64,000 nucleotides of DNA from Anaerolineae bacterium (GTDB lineage: Bacteria; Chloroflexota; Anaerolineae; Promineifilales; Promineifilaceae), in NCBI GenBank assembly GCA_030425205.1, contig JAUIAP010000001.1, positions 186,001 to 250,000 on the forward strand, given 5' to 3'. Each line of letters starts with the position of its first letter. The first letter of the stretch is position 1. A program made the translations under genes and the position numbers. This document shows, piece by piece, positions 1 to 8,835 of this stretch. The notes below the pieces were generated by a model that saw only the letters and a list, made by a program, of their open reading frames with translations, ran no database searches and had not been told where the DNA came from.

Positions 1-1670
1 TCCGTTGCGGCCATCAGTCGCGCCATTCCCGCTCGTACATCAGTGTATGCTTCGGGGGTGGTCAAGCCATCAATCGTCAAGGTGCGCTGCGCCCAAATCA
101 GCCCGACTATGATGGGTAGCAACAAACCTAGTCGAGCCGCATTGTAGCGTTGTTTCTTTATCCCGTTTCTTGATAACACTAAAAACAGAAAGAAGATCGC
201 GGCGGCTAGTTCACTGAGCCAACCAAGCCACAGCGTGAAGCGTGGCTGTTGTGCAGGGGATTCAGGCGGCATGGGGATTTCCCCTGAGAGACCGAGATCG
301 GCCGAATACGCCACCCCAATCATTAATAACAACACCAATATGATGCCGACAACAATGCTGCTTTCTGTCCATTTCGGCCGATAGGCGACAAGCACCTCAT
401 CCGCTCCCTCCCTTTCAATCACTTCACCATCAGGTCGCTCCGTTTGTCGCCGCGCTGTCTTGCCCGATAAATCCGAACGTAATGTAAAAATGCTATCCCA
501 CCCCAAACCTGCCAACAGCGCCACTCCAAGAGAGTACAACACCATCCAGCGGGCTGGCGCACGGAACAACGCGAATCCCGGCACGTGCATTACATAATCC
601 CGCACCAGCGGATTATATTTCCCAAACGCGAGAAAAATCCCCAAAATCACAAGTGAGAGCGGCAACCAAACACGCCAGTTAAATCTGAGGTAGCCAATCC
701 CAACGACCGCCAAAATCAGTCCAATCACTGGCACATAGGCGATGTATTCCGCATATGGGATCTGTCCATAAGTGGGCAATAAGGCTCGTGCAAACAAAAG
801 CGGATGCAGAGAAAACGACAACGCCTCATCAATCGGCAACCCACCCTGCCGCCGCGAAAGCCCCGTCAATTCCAACGTCGGCAGCAACTGAATTCCCGCC
901 AACACAACCGCCAGCACGACCCCCAACACCAACGCACCCAATATCAATCCCGTCCGCCGAATCGGCGAAACGCGCTCTTCACCTGTGCCTTGCAACCTAC
1001 GACTTGCAACCATTGCCCCGCCCCACTCAACCGCAACCCACATCCCTAATCCTACCCCTGTGATAAATGTCGTCTGCGTATGTCCAGCCAGCAGTTGCAA
1101 CCCAAAAAATGTCGCTACGCCAACCGCCTTCCCTGCTAGTCGCCCCCAATCACGCACGGCAGGTTCCCAATTGCTGACGACCAGCAACATCCACGGCATC
1201 CACGCCATGCCCTGCGCCTGATTGATATGTTCGACCTGTGCCGAAAGATAGCCACCCAACCCAAACAGAATTGCGCCAAGAATGGCCCCACCCTTGCTCA
1301 AGTTAAGGGAACGTCGGCCGAGCAAGTACGTTCCAAATGACGCGATCATCACATGCAATATGATGCTTGCCTTTGCCGCTGTCGGTGTGTCAAAAAGCAA
1401 CCAGACGGGCCAATTGAGCGGATAGAAAAAGCCGACCTGACTATTCGCCAGCAGTGGTGCACCCATAAATAGATCGGGATTCCACAACGGTAGTCGCGCC
1501 TCACGTAGTGCGCCCGCGGCCGCCTCCCAATAGGGATAAAAATACAAAAATGTGTCACCACGCGCCAAGATTAAATTGGTGAACGCCAGACGACGATAAA
1601 CCAACAGCACGATGGCCGCGATCACAAAAAGGGGTATGAGTCGAGTGAGAGTACGGGTTTGTCGGTTCAA
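1..1670 (-). CDS. YfhO-like multispanning membrane protein (C-terminal part beyond window)
   Basis: The reading frame is open on the minus strand from a TTG at 1670 to the left edge, about 556 codons with no stop found where I sampled it, so the C-terminus lies outside. The N-terminus has a membrane segment followed by a loop containing LARGDTFLYFYPYW and LPLWNPDLFMGAPLLANSQ. That arrangement is typical of the large YfhO/GT-C-like membrane proteins of Chloroflexota, which are thought to act on lipid-linked sugars. Further hydrophobic stretches follow, for example around 306-350. It is the third gene of a minus-strand set after a GT2 and a PMT-like gene, which supports a role in surface glycosylation. 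No ATG fits the start, so TTG is inferred. The substrate is unknown. Confidence 0.7.
   Translation of the reverse strand, partial: MNRQTRTLTRLIPLFVIAAIVLLVYRRLAFTNLILARGDTFLYFYPYWEAAAGALREARLPLWNPDLFMGAPLLANSQVGFFYPLNWPVWLLFDTPTAAKASIILHVMIASFGTYLLGRRSLNLSKGGAILGAILFGLGGYLSAQVEHINQAQGMAWMPWMLLVVSNWEPAVRDWGRLAGKAVGVATFFGLQLLAGHTQTTFITGVGLGMWVAVEWGGAMVASRRLQGTGEERVSPIRRTGLILGALVLGVVLAVVLAGIQLLPTLELTGLSRRQGGLPIDEALSFSLHPLLFARALLPTYGQIPYAEYIAYVPVIGLILAVVGIGYLRFNWRVWLPLSLVILGIFLAFGKYNPLVRDYVMHVPGFALFRAPARWMVLYSLGVALLAGLGWDSIFTLRSDLSGKTARRQTERPDGEVIEREGADEVLVAYRPKWTESSIVVGIILVLLLMIGVAYSADLGLSGEIPMPPESPAQQPRFTLWLGWLSELAAAIFFLFLVLSRNGIKKQRYNAARLGLLLPIIVGLIWAQRTLTIDGLTTPEAYTDVRAGMARLMAAT
988..1016. 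repeat. Heptanucleotide tandem repeat inside the YfhO-like gene
   Basis: About four degenerate 7-bp units of CTTGCAA type occur in register within the coding sequence. They belong to the same class as the other 7-bp repeats in this window. Confidence 0.5.
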
Positions 1671-1683
1671 AGTTAGGACATTG

Positions 1684-1725
1684 TGGCTAATGGCTGGTAG
1701 TTAGTAAGCTAAACTGCATTGCTAA
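1684..1725. repeat. Degenerate heptanucleotide tandem repeat, intergenic
   Basis: About six imperfect 7-bp units (GTGGCTA, ATGGCTG, GTAGTTA, GTAAGCT and so on) fill the spacer between the PMT-like gene and the YfhO-like gene. Confidence 0.45.
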
Positions 1726-1732
1726 CCACGAA

Positions 1733-3247
1733 TCATTCATCACTGACTACTTTTTCGATTCGATACAAAATTACATCATCCGATTGTACGAGCGTTTGCA
1801 ACGTGTAACCATGTTCGTTTAGTGCCACATGAAAGCGCGTTGCGACAGGTGTAGCAGGCAACACAATGTAGCGGCCTTCATCATAGAACACCGTAAGGTT
1901 ATCGACCAAACTATCGGGATGCGGAACCCATTCAACATAGGCACGCTCATAAAAAAGCTGGTAGCGTAGTTGCCAGCTATAAAAATGATCGTAGATCACT
2001 GTCCCATAAGGGGCTTGGGAAAACGCTTCGCCAATCGCTGCAAAATTTTCACGACCTGTCGTGTAACCGTCCCGACGAGTGGCTAGCGCGTTGGGGAGCA
2101 TAAAAATAAGGGTGAGCGCGAGAACGAGGGCTTGCCAGCTTTGCGGCAATGACGAGACACGTTTCATGAATGAATATTTTGAGGTTTGAAAAATGCGCAA
2201 CAGCTCTACGGAAAATAACGCCAATGAACGAGCGACTATCCAACAAGACAGCCAAACGAGTAGGAGCATGTAGCGATCATGCAGGGCAGTCGCGATAAGC
2301 CAGTGAAAGCTGAAGTAGAGGGTTGTATAGGCGATAAGGTAGCGGTCGCGTTGTGTGCCGTTCCAGTGCAGGAAGATGGCGCTAGGGAGCATGATCAGGA
2401 AGAAAGGATAGCCGAAGGTTGCGTGGAGATACGTGTTCCATGTTAGAAAACGAGGGAGAAGTTCGGCCGAATTGACAACCCGCAAACCCTGAATCAACTG
2501 CCCATCCCCCGTCCCCATCAGCCCATTCCCGCTGAGCAACAACCAACATCCCAAACACAACAAAATAGCGAGCAGACCTTTCAAGAAGAGAATGGATTCT
2601 CGTCTGCGCGGAAGTGACGGGCTATTTTGATTTGTAAAAAGGGGAAGTAATGGGAACAGAAAAATGGCCGTATATTTCGTCGCAATGGACAGTCCCAACA
2701 AAATTCCAGCCCATCCAAATCGCTTCTTTCCGACCAGGCTCAATCCCGCCGCGCCAAAACAGAGCATTAGCGGATCGGTAAAGCCCGTTGCGCTGAATTG
2801 AATCATGAATGGTGAAAGTGTTAGCAGGAGAACGAAAAGAATGGATTCCCACGCAGGCGGGAATAACGAGCTACGGTCATTTTGGAGTTTATATCCCCCA
2901 CTGCTTGTAGGGGCAGATATGCTGCGAGCTGCCAACCCAATCAAAACCAACGAGGCAAGGAAATTTGGCATCCGCAAAGCAAAGTCGGCTTTATCGAAAA
3001 GCTGCAATGCGACGGCTTGCAAGTAAAACAAAACAGGTGGTTTATCAACCACCTGATTCTGCAATAATATATCCCAACCTGATGCGATCCAGTTGGCCCA
3101 GGTCCCAAACAAGGCCTCATCGGCATGCATTCCCTCTGCAAACAGCAGTGGCGTGCGCAACGACGTTGCAAGGAGGATCAACGCGATAACAACAGCGTGT
3201 TTTGGGAATTGGCTTTCCCAAAACCTTGTCCGCGCCTCTTGTTGCAT
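1733..3247 (-). CDS. PMT/ArnT-family (GT39-like) membrane glycosyltransferase
   Basis: This is a 504-residue polytopic membrane protein. After a first membrane segment, residues about 35-70 contain HADEALFGTWANW followed by VDKPPVLFYLQ. This is the acidic first-loop and KPP pattern of the PMT_2 / ArnT family, which moves sugars from polyprenyl-phosphate donors on the outer face of the membrane. About ten further hydrophobic segments follow, then a soluble C-terminal portion. Its ATG overlaps the stop of the upstream GT2 gene by one base (TGATG), so the two are probably translationally coupled: the GT2 would make the lipid-linked sugar and this enzyme would use it. Two loops are encoded by an inserted dispersed repeat (2591-2620 and 2840-2870). 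The acceptor is unknown. Confidence 0.8.
   Translation of the reverse strand: MQQEARTRFWESQFPKHAVVIALILLATSLRTPLLFAEGMHADEALFGTWANWIASGWDILLQNQVVDKPPVLFYLQAVALQLFDKADFALRMPNFLASLVLIGLAARSISAPTSSGGYKLQNDRSSLFPPAWESILFVLLLTLSPFMIQFSATGFTDPLMLCFGAAGLSLVGKKRFGWAGILLGLSIATKYTAIFLFPLLPLFTNQNSPSLPRRRESILFLKGLLAILLCLGCWLLLSGNGLMGTGDGQLIQGLRVVNSAELLPRFLTWNTYLHATFGYPFFLIMLPSAIFLHWNGTQRDRYLIAYTTLYFSFHWLIATALHDRYMLLLVWLSCWIVARSLALFSVELLRIFQTSKYSFMKRVSSLPQSWQALVLALTLIFMLPNALATRRDGYTTGRENFAAIGEAFSQAPYGTVIYDHFYSWQLRYQLFYERAYVEWVPHPDSLVDNLTVFYDEGRYIVLPATPVATRFHVALNEHGYTLQTLVQSDDVILYRIEKVVSDE
2591..2620 (-). repeat. Dispersed 'PRRRES' repeat inserted in coding sequence, copy 1
   Basis: Read on the minus strand this stretch encodes LPRRRESIL in a loop of the PMT-like protein. 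The DNA (AATGGATTCTCGTCTGCGCG...) is the widespread bacterial short palindromic repeat that often gives SRRRESG/PRRRES peptides when it enters genes. It is related to 2840-2870 and to 62963-63031. Confidence 0.7.
2840..2870 (-). repeat. Dispersed 'PRRRES' repeat inserted in coding sequence, copy 2
   Basis: AATGGATTCCCACGCAGGCG... is the same repeat family read in another frame. Here it encodes FPPAWESILF in a second loop of the PMT-like protein. Both copies keep the frame open. Confidence 0.7.
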
Positions 3248-3957
3248 CAGTCAATAAACCGATATTTTATCAACGCCCACAGTGCACGGGGGCCATCTTT
3301 GAGCGGGCTAATCTTCTTGCCCTCATCAAACTCACGCCCATAATATGAAATCGGAATTTCATAGATACGATAACCGCGCTTCAAAACTTTAGACGTAATT
3401 TCTGGCTCAAATTCAAAGCCGCGCGACTTTAGTTTCAGGCCCTGCACGACCTCACGACGAAAGACCTTATAACAAGTTTCCATATCGGTCAGAATTGCGT
3501 TGTAGAGCAAATTCGTGACCAAAGTCAGAAATTTATTGCCGACCATGTGCCAGAAAAACATCGCCTTGGTAGGGCCACCACGCAGCCGCGAACCATAAAC
3601 GACATCCGCACGCCCGCGCTCAATCGGGTCAAGCAATGCAGCATAATCACGTGGATCGTATTCTAGATCGGCATCCTGAATCAAGAATACATCGCTCGTT
3701 GCCTGTGCAAATCCGTGGATAACGGCCGCACCCTTGCCCTTATTTACATCGTGATAGAAAACTTTGATCTTATCGCTGTATCCTTCGATTTCAGGATAGA
3801 GATCGCGAGTTCCATCGGTGGAACCGTCATCCACGATAATAATTTCGTCGGAGCGACCATATTCAAGCACAAGCTGAATGGCATCCCGCACAGTTTCATA
3901 TTCATTGTAGACCGGAACAATTACTGAAACGGTCAAATCTTGTTTCTCAATCATCAA
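3247..3957 (-). CDS. GT2 family glycosyltransferase, DPM1-like
   Basis: This 236-residue soluble GT-A glycosyltransferase resembles dolichol/polyprenyl-phosphate mannose synthase. It begins VSVIVPVYNEYETV, has the nucleotide-sugar motif IIIVDDGSTDGT near residue 40, and the metal-binding QDADLEYDPRDY near residue 97, followed by YGSRLRG. It ends without the C-terminal membrane pair seen in longer relatives, so it matches the short, DPM1-only form. It is expected to transfer a sugar from a nucleotide donor to polyprenyl phosphate on the cytoplasmic side. It is the first gene of the minus-strand glycosylation operon and overlaps the PMT-like gene by one base. The sugar identity cannot be read from the sequence. 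Confidence 0.9.
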   Translation of the reverse strand: MMIEKQDLTVSVIVPVYNEYETVRDAIQLVLEYGRSDEIIIVDDGSTDGTRDLYPEIEGYSDKIKVFYHDVNKGKGAAVIHGFAQATSDVFLIQDADLEYDPRDYAALLDPIERGRADVVYGSRLRGGPTKAMFFWHMVGNKFLTLVTNLLYNAILTDMETCYKVFRREVVQGLKLKSRGFEFEPEITSKVLKRGYRIYEIPISYYGREFDEGKKISPLKDGPRALWALIKYRFID

Positions 3958-4171
3958 TTTTCTCTACAGAATCAATCTAGTCATAACCACCTTCACTATA
4001 AAAGTAGCTAATTCCCAAACAAATAGGGTGACATCGGATATTCTGAATCATTAGCTTTGTCAGTTCTCAAACAGCGTGACATTATACCAGCCGTTAATAA
4101 CGCTCCAATCGCAGTTAGCAGACGCTTTGGATACAATTAACCTTCGCCCGATGATTTAAGACCTTTTTATT

Positions 4172-5002
4172 ATGAAACAATACAAAAACTTTATTTTTGA
4201 CATGGATGGCGTGCTGTGGCGCGGGCTTGAGCCAATGGATAAGTTGGTCGATCTGTTCGCATTGCTGCGCGAGCGTGGAATCGGGCATGTGATGGCGACA
4301 AATAATGCGTCGAAAACGCCAGCACAATATGTAGAGAAGCTTGGCAAGCTTGGCGTGCCTGTGGAAGAGTGGCAGATTTTGAGTTCGGCCGAAACGACCG
4401 CCGCCTATCTCGCCCAAAACTATCCGAAGGACACAAAAGTTTACGTCGTGGGTGGCGATGGATTACACGTTGGCATTCGCAAACACGGCTTGAACGTTAT
4501 CAATCGGCAAGGTCAGTTTAATGGGATTGTGCAGCCGAGTGATATTAAAGGGGGGTTGAATTCGGCCGAAATTGTCGTCGTCGGATTTACACCCAATGCC
4601 ACATACGCCGATCTCGCCGCTGCCACCTACTATGTTAATAATGGGGCGCGTTTTATCGGCAGCAATCCTGACGTGACTTTTCCGAGCGAAATCGGCCGAC
4701 TGCCCGGTGCTGGGGCACTGATCGCTGTCGTCGAGGTTGCCACAGCGGTCAAGCCGACGATCATCGGCAAACCAGAACGCTATATCTTTAATGAAGCGGT
4801 GCGCCGTCTCAACGCCGATCGAGCCACGACACTCATGGTTGGCGACCGTCTCAACACCGATATTGCGGGCGCCTTTCATGCGGGGTTGCCCTCATTGCTT
4901 GTTTTGTCGGGTATTACAGATTCGGCCGAAGTTGCAACTTCCAAAATCCAGCCCACGCATATCTTAGACAATATCTCAGCGTTATACCAAGCGCTTCTAT
5001 AA
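4172..5002 (+). CDS. HAD-IIA family phosphatase (NagD/PGP-like)
   Basis: This 276-residue HAD phosphatase has motif I at the N-terminus (FIFDMDGVLWRG, nucleophile Asp and acid Asp), motif II ATNNASKTP, a class IIA cap, the lysine region IGKPERYIF and motif III/IV MVGDRLNTDIAGA. Length and motifs match the NagD / 4-nitrophenylphosphatase / phosphoglycolate phosphatase group. Substrates of this group are small phosphate esters such as 2-phosphoglycolate or sugar phosphates, and the exact one cannot be told. The coding sequence contains TCGGCCGA four times: three read as Ser-Ala-Glu and one as Ile-Gly-Arg. No clear Shine-Dalgarno precedes the ATG. rlmN begins four bases after its stop, so they are likely co-transcribed. 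Confidence 0.88.
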   Translation: MKQYKNFIFDMDGVLWRGLEPMDKLVDLFALLRERGIGHVMATNNASKTPAQYVEKLGKLGVPVEEWQILSSAETTAAYLAQNYPKDTKVYVVGGDGLHVGIRKHGLNVINRQGQFNGIVQPSDIKGGLNSAEIVVVGFTPNATYADLAAATYYVNNGARFIGSNPDVTFPSEIGRLPGAGALIAVVEVATAVKPTIIGKPERYIFNEAVRRLNADRATTLMVGDRLNTDIAGAFHAGLPSLLVLSGITDSAEVATSKIQPTHILDNISALYQALL

Positions 5003-5006
5003 CCTT

Positions 5007-6164
5007 ATGCAACCCATACCGCTAGACACAAAAATTGAACAGAGGCAACCGCCGTCTTCCGCTGAAGGTGGGGCTGGAGGTGCGGGTACATTACCAAATC
5101 TCTACGACTTTACACTAGAAGAGCTGACCGACTTCATCAAACAGTTGGGACAGCCTACATATCGCGCTAAACAGATTTGGGAGTGGCTCTATATCAACTT
5201 CGCGCAATCCTTTGACGAGATGACCAATCTCTCAAAGTCACTACGCGAAACGCTCAAGCGGTCCGCTACACTAAGCACGCTCACCCCCGTTGTAACGCAA
5301 CATTCAAGCGACGAACAGACCGTTAAAAAGCTATTTCAACTCCCCGATGGACAGCTAATCGAAACGGTCCTGATGGGTTATGAAAAACGGCAAACCGTTT
5401 GTATCAGCACGCAGGCTGGTTGCGCGATGAACTGTGTCTTTTGTGCCACAGGGCAAATGGGCTTCTATCGCAACCTGACGGTCGGCGAAATCGTCGCGCA
5501 AGTGACCCACTTCTGCCGCGAACTCAGCGACGAGGACAAACGCCTGACCAATATCGTGATGATGGGAATGGGCGAACCGCTGCACAACTATGCCAACACA
5601 ATTGCGGCGCTTGACCGCATAACGGCCGAAAACGGCATTAATCTCGGCGCACGTAAAATCACGATTTCGACTGTGGGGCTTGTTCCAGCAATCCGCAACT
5701 ATGCGGACGAGCAACGGCAAACGCCGCTCGCCATTTCTCTCCACGCGGCAACTGATGAGGAGCGCGGCAAACTGTTGCCCATCAATCGTCGCTGGAAAAT
5801 TGCCGATCTAATGGCGGCGTGCCACTACTACATCGAACAAACTGGTCGCCGTTTGACATTTGAATGGGCGTTGATCAACGGTGAAAATGATACGATTGAA
5901 CAGGCAACCGCATTGGGTGCACTGCTCGAAGGGATGCTCTGCCACGTCAATCTGATCCCGCTCAATCCGACGGGCGGCTTTGACGGTGGCCCTTCCTCAC
6001 GCGAGCGCGTTGACGACTTTCAAGCGACATTGTCAGAGTATGGCGTGAGCAGCACCGTGCGCGTGCGGCGCGGCATCGACATTCAAGCAGGCTGTGGGCA
6101 ACTGCGTGATCGTGCCATCGCAGAAGCGTATCAGGTAAAAGGCTCCAAAATTGACTTTGGCTAA
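5007..6164 (+). CDS. rlmN: Dual-specificity RNA methyltransferase RlmN (radical SAM)
   Basis: RlmN methylates C2 of adenosine 2503 in 23S rRNA and A37 of some tRNAs. The 385-residue protein has the N-terminal helical part (LYDFTLEELTDFIKQLGQPTYRAKQIWEWLY), the radical-SAM cluster motif CAMNCVFC (CX3CX2C), then the GMGEPLHNY and SLHAATDEERGKLLPI signatures. The catalytic C-terminal cysteine falls in GIDIQAGCGQL near residue 362. The first 30 residues form a low-complexity Ser/Gly tail not usual in the family, so translation might start later, but no better ATG is present. It lies four bases after the HAD gene and is followed six bases later by a small gene. Confidence 0.95.
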   Translation: MQPIPLDTKIEQRQPPSSAEGGAGGAGTLPNLYDFTLEELTDFIKQLGQPTYRAKQIWEWLYINFAQSFDEMTNLSKSLRETLKRSATLSTLTPVVTQHSSDEQTVKKLFQLPDGQLIETVLMGYEKRQTVCISTQAGCAMNCVFCATGQMGFYRNLTVGEIVAQVTHFCRELSDEDKRLTNIVMMGMGEPLHNYANTIAALDRITAENGINLGARKITISTVGLVPAIRNYADEQRQTPLAISLHAATDEERGKLLPINRRWKIADLMAACHYYIEQTGRRLTFEWALINGENDTIEQATALGALLEGMLCHVNLIPLNPTGGFDGGPSSRERVDDFQATLSEYGVSSTVRVRRGIDIQAGCGQLRDRAIAEAYQVKGSKIDFG

Positions 6165-6169
6165 GAACT

Positions 6170-6394
6170 ATGCGTGGACTAATTGATAACAAGGGTGAAA
6201 TTTTTGCCTATCTACAAGGTGACCAGCTCTATACGCTAGACGATGAGTTGAGCGGCTATTTGCGTGGCGATTTCATCGTCGATCTGGCCGGCACAAAAGT
6301 ATGGCGCGTGCGCGGTGATGGTGTCTATATGCTGGACGGGATTCAGCCCGTCGGCTTTTTTGGCGAAGAGCGACCATCGCACTATGATTTTTAG
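6170..6394 (+). CDS. Small repeat protein, possible 4-fold beta-flower
   Basis: This 74-residue protein starts five bases after the rlmN stop. It is made of four short repeats, each a beta hairpin of the type 'G-x-I/V-x-x-L/W-x-G-D': GLIDNKGEIFAYLQGDQLY, TLDDELSGYLRGDFIV, DLAGTKVWRVRGDGVY and MLDGIQPVGFFGEE. The pattern resembles the small '4-fold beta flower' proteins seen as orphans in many bacteria. It has no signal peptide and no catalytic motif. The function is unknown. Close spacing suggests co-transcription with rlmN but not a shared pathway. Confidence 0.65.
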   Translation: MRGLIDNKGEIFAYLQGDQLYTLDDELSGYLRGDFIVDLAGTKVWRVRGDGVYMLDGIQPVGFFGEERPSHYDF

Positions 6395-6506
6395 CATTGC
6401 CAACAACTTGGCCACAATAATTTGCAACTCAGAAATCTAAAACATCAGGATAAATCTCGACGCTACCCTACTTTCAAACGTTAGATCGCAGTATCATCCC
6501 CCCTTC

Positions 6507-7706
6507 ATGAAACGTGTAATTATTCTTGTGACATTGTTTTTACTCGGCTGTCAGCCGACACAATCGACAATTTCACTACTCAAAACACAGCGTTCCGCAA
6601 CCAATCAAACGCAATATCCAACGTTGGATGATTTTTGGAACGGATCGGCCGAATTTATCGTTGACGTAGCCGACACGGGTTTGCCCATGGGTGAATCAGA
6701 AACGATCGAAGTTGTCAATGGACATCTCTGGTCGTATGTCCACGCAAGTTGGCAATCGGCCGAAGTGGTCGATCAATGCGGCGCACCTGTCACCTTTCCT
6801 GGCTGTGTCGTCATCTATCGCAGCTATGACGGCGGTCAATCGTTCAGTCTAGACGACCCCGCCGTCTGTCAAACGCGCTGCCGTCAATGCCCCTGCACCA
6901 ATGAGGTCGATCATATCGGCGAAGCATGGGCGCAACAGCAGTATCCTGATGTCGCCTATCACGAAGACACCGAGACCCTTTACATGGTCTACGAGAATGG
7001 CGGCGGCACAAAATTGCGTCTCTCGCAAGATGGATTAGAGTGGGGCAATCCGCGTAACGTCGGCGATACGGGTCATTTCCGCACGGGTACAAAGCCGTGC
7101 ATTGCCTATGAAGTCATCGGACAACATCCATTTGTTCCCTACGATTATGACTGTCTCTCTGGTGGTCCTCCCGGACTATTTATTGAAGGAGATTGGGTAT
7201 ACGTATTCGTCGCAGGGGGGCAAGCACCCGGCTATATGACGTGCTACAAGGGCAAGGTTTTTCAAGTCGCGGAAAAATATCAGCGTTGCGACAACAATCC
7301 GCTTTTTAGCAGTATGGCGAATGAGTATGGGCCGCTCGACTTACGCGGGAGTGGGGCCAATCCGTATTGGGATTTTCGGACAATCAGTTCGGCCGAAGTT
7401 CTTCCCGTCATTGCCAATGGAAACACCAACTATTACATGGTGTATGAGGGAATTCGCGGCCCCGGCCCCTTTGACGGTGGTGATAGTCAGTTCGCGCTTG
7501 GTCTCGCCCGCACCACTGCTGGCACGCTCGACAGCAAGTGGGAGGTGTTCAACGGCAACCCCATTCTGGTCGATCTCCCTGCCAATGTAGGTTTGGGCCA
7601 TGCCGATCTATTTGTTACCGCTGCTGGCGAAACGATCCTCTACACGTCGCTTGATGGCGTTGTCCGCAGCCGACTACGCTTAATTTGGAAAGATGTCACG
7701 CAATGA
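6507..7706 (+). CDS. Lipoprotein with sialidase/GH43-like beta-propeller
   Basis: This 399-residue protein has a lipoprotein signal: MKRVIILVTLFLLGC, with Cys15 as the lipidation site. The mature part carries blades typical of five-bladed glycosidase-like propellers: SYDGGQSFSLDD, which is an Asp-box; a Cys-rich loop near residues 120-140; YPDVAYHEDTETLYMVYE; then further segments with YYMVYEG and ARTTAGTLDSKWEVF. The later blades look like GH43/GH117-type repeats, suggesting a carbohydrate-binding or carbohydrate-degrading surface protein, though the catalytic residues cannot be assigned by eye. The coding sequence contains three TCGGCCGA octamers. Its 3' end overlaps the next gene by 14 bases. 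Confidence 0.7.
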   Translation: MKRVIILVTLFLLGCQPTQSTISLLKTQRSATNQTQYPTLDDFWNGSAEFIVDVADTGLPMGESETIEVVNGHLWSYVHASWQSAEVVDQCGAPVTFPGCVVIYRSYDGGQSFSLDDPAVCQTRCRQCPCTNEVDHIGEAWAQQQYPDVAYHEDTETLYMVYENGGGTKLRLSQDGLEWGNPRNVGDTGHFRTGTKPCIAYEVIGQHPFVPYDYDCLSGGPPGLFIEGDWVYVFVAGGQAPGYMTCYKGKVFQVAEKYQRCDNNPLFSSMANEYGPLDLRGSGANPYWDFRTISSAEVLPVIANGNTNYYMVYEGIRGPGPFDGGDSQFALGLARTTAGTLDSKWEVFNGNPILVDLPANVGLGHADLFVTAAGETILYTSLDGVVRSRLRLIWKDVTQ

Positions 7707-8835
7707 AGAGCGGCCGATAAGTACGGCTGCGTTATCCCAGATGGATGGCATCATTTGGGACTGTTTACGCCATTGCGTGACAGGGGAATCCGTCTCTGTT
7801 GAGGGCGCATTTCCCACAGCCCTAATCGAACGCGCTAAAAACCATAACCTGCTCCCCATCATCGCCGCCGCGTTGCCCGACTTGCCATCTGACATCCGCC
7901 AACAGCTTGTCACCGCCAGTCGCCAACGCCGAATTCGCACGCTTGTGATGACACAAGAGATGTTGCGTGTCGTCGCGGAATGCGCCAAAGTTGGCATCCG
8001 CATCGTGCCGCTCAAGGGAGTCGCCTTAGCCAACACCGTCTATCCAACACCGACGCTGCGCTTTTTCGACGATCTTGATCTGCTCGTTGAACCAGAAAAG
8101 CTCGATGCGGCACTCGCCATCGTCCAGCGACTTGGCTATGTGCCACATGTACGTGGCAGCGCAGATTGGCATCACGCCCCACCGCAGACCCACCCCAAAC
8201 ACGGAACAACGATTGAACTGCATAGCGACGTCATGCGTCGTTACGGACATGAAAATTGGTTATTGGCCGACATCTGGGAACGAGTTGAAACACACGACAT
8301 TCAAGGGCAGTCGGTTGAACTGCTTTCAATCAATGATGCGCTGATTCATACGGCCCTACACGCCCGTCATCATCTTTTTGAAAAGCCAACATTCTTGTTG
8401 GACACAGCGATGCTGTTAAAAACCATACTCCCGGGTCCCTCCTCTTCAGGGAGAAGTGATCAGGCATGGCAAAAACTCATGCAAGCGTTGCAGGATGCAG
8501 GCGCATTAGTGCCGTTTGCCCATACGCTCAATTTGCTGGTCAAACAGCGGCTGTTCGCCCCAATATCACCTATTCCAGTTAATCGTGGGCGGTTGGCAAT
8601 CGCGCGGCGCATTCACAGTTGGGAGGGATTTGCCCCGCGTCCTCAGCAGTTGCGCTACGGCGTGTTGCCTAAATTGCTTGAAGTGTGTTTGATGGACTCG
8701 TTACGCGACAGCGGCACAATGTTACGAACATTGCTTGTGCCAGATGATGCATTTGTCGGGGGGAAATATGGGTCACAACGAGAGCGACTAGGGGCGCGTC
8801 TTCGGCTTTTTAGACAGCAGTTGTTTAGTCGCTAA
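7693..8835 (+). CDS. NTP_transf_5-like nucleotidyltransferase
   Basis: This 380-residue protein matches the 'uncharacterised nucleotidyltransferase' family (the PF14907 type). The key stretch near residues 100-130 reads PLKGVALANTVYPTPTLRFFDDLDLLVEP, where the two aspartates of DDLDLLV would bind metal in a pol-beta-like fold. It is followed by a conserved ELHSDVMRR block and HTALHARHHLFEKPTFLLD. In other bacteria such proteins often sit in polysaccharide or peptide-modification loci, and their substrate is unknown. It overlaps the preceding lipoprotein gene by 14 bases, so translation is probably coupled. Its 3' end overlaps the convergent zinc-ribbon gene by 11 bases. Confidence 0.75.
   Translation: MSRNEERPISTAALSQMDGIIWDCLRHCVTGESVSVEGAFPTALIERAKNHNLLPIIAAALPDLPSDIRQQLVTASRQRRIRTLVMTQEMLRVVAECAKVGIRIVPLKGVALANTVYPTPTLRFFDDLDLLVEPEKLDAALAIVQRLGYVPHVRGSADWHHAPPQTHPKHGTTIELHSDVMRRYGHENWLLADIWERVETHDIQGQSVELLSINDALIHTALHARHHLFEKPTFLLDTAMLLKTILPGPSSSGRSDQAWQKLMQALQDAGALVPFAHTLNLLVKQRLFAPISPIPVNRGRLAIARRIHSWEGFAPRPQQLRYGVLPKLLEVCLMDSLRDSGTMLRTLLVPDDAFVGGKYGSQRERLGARLRLFRQQLFSR

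Noticed and set aside
755..1221. Plus-strand open frames over the first gene (up to 102 codons)
   Set aside because: Pro/Thr/Ala-rich shadows opposite a membrane protein gene on the minus strand.
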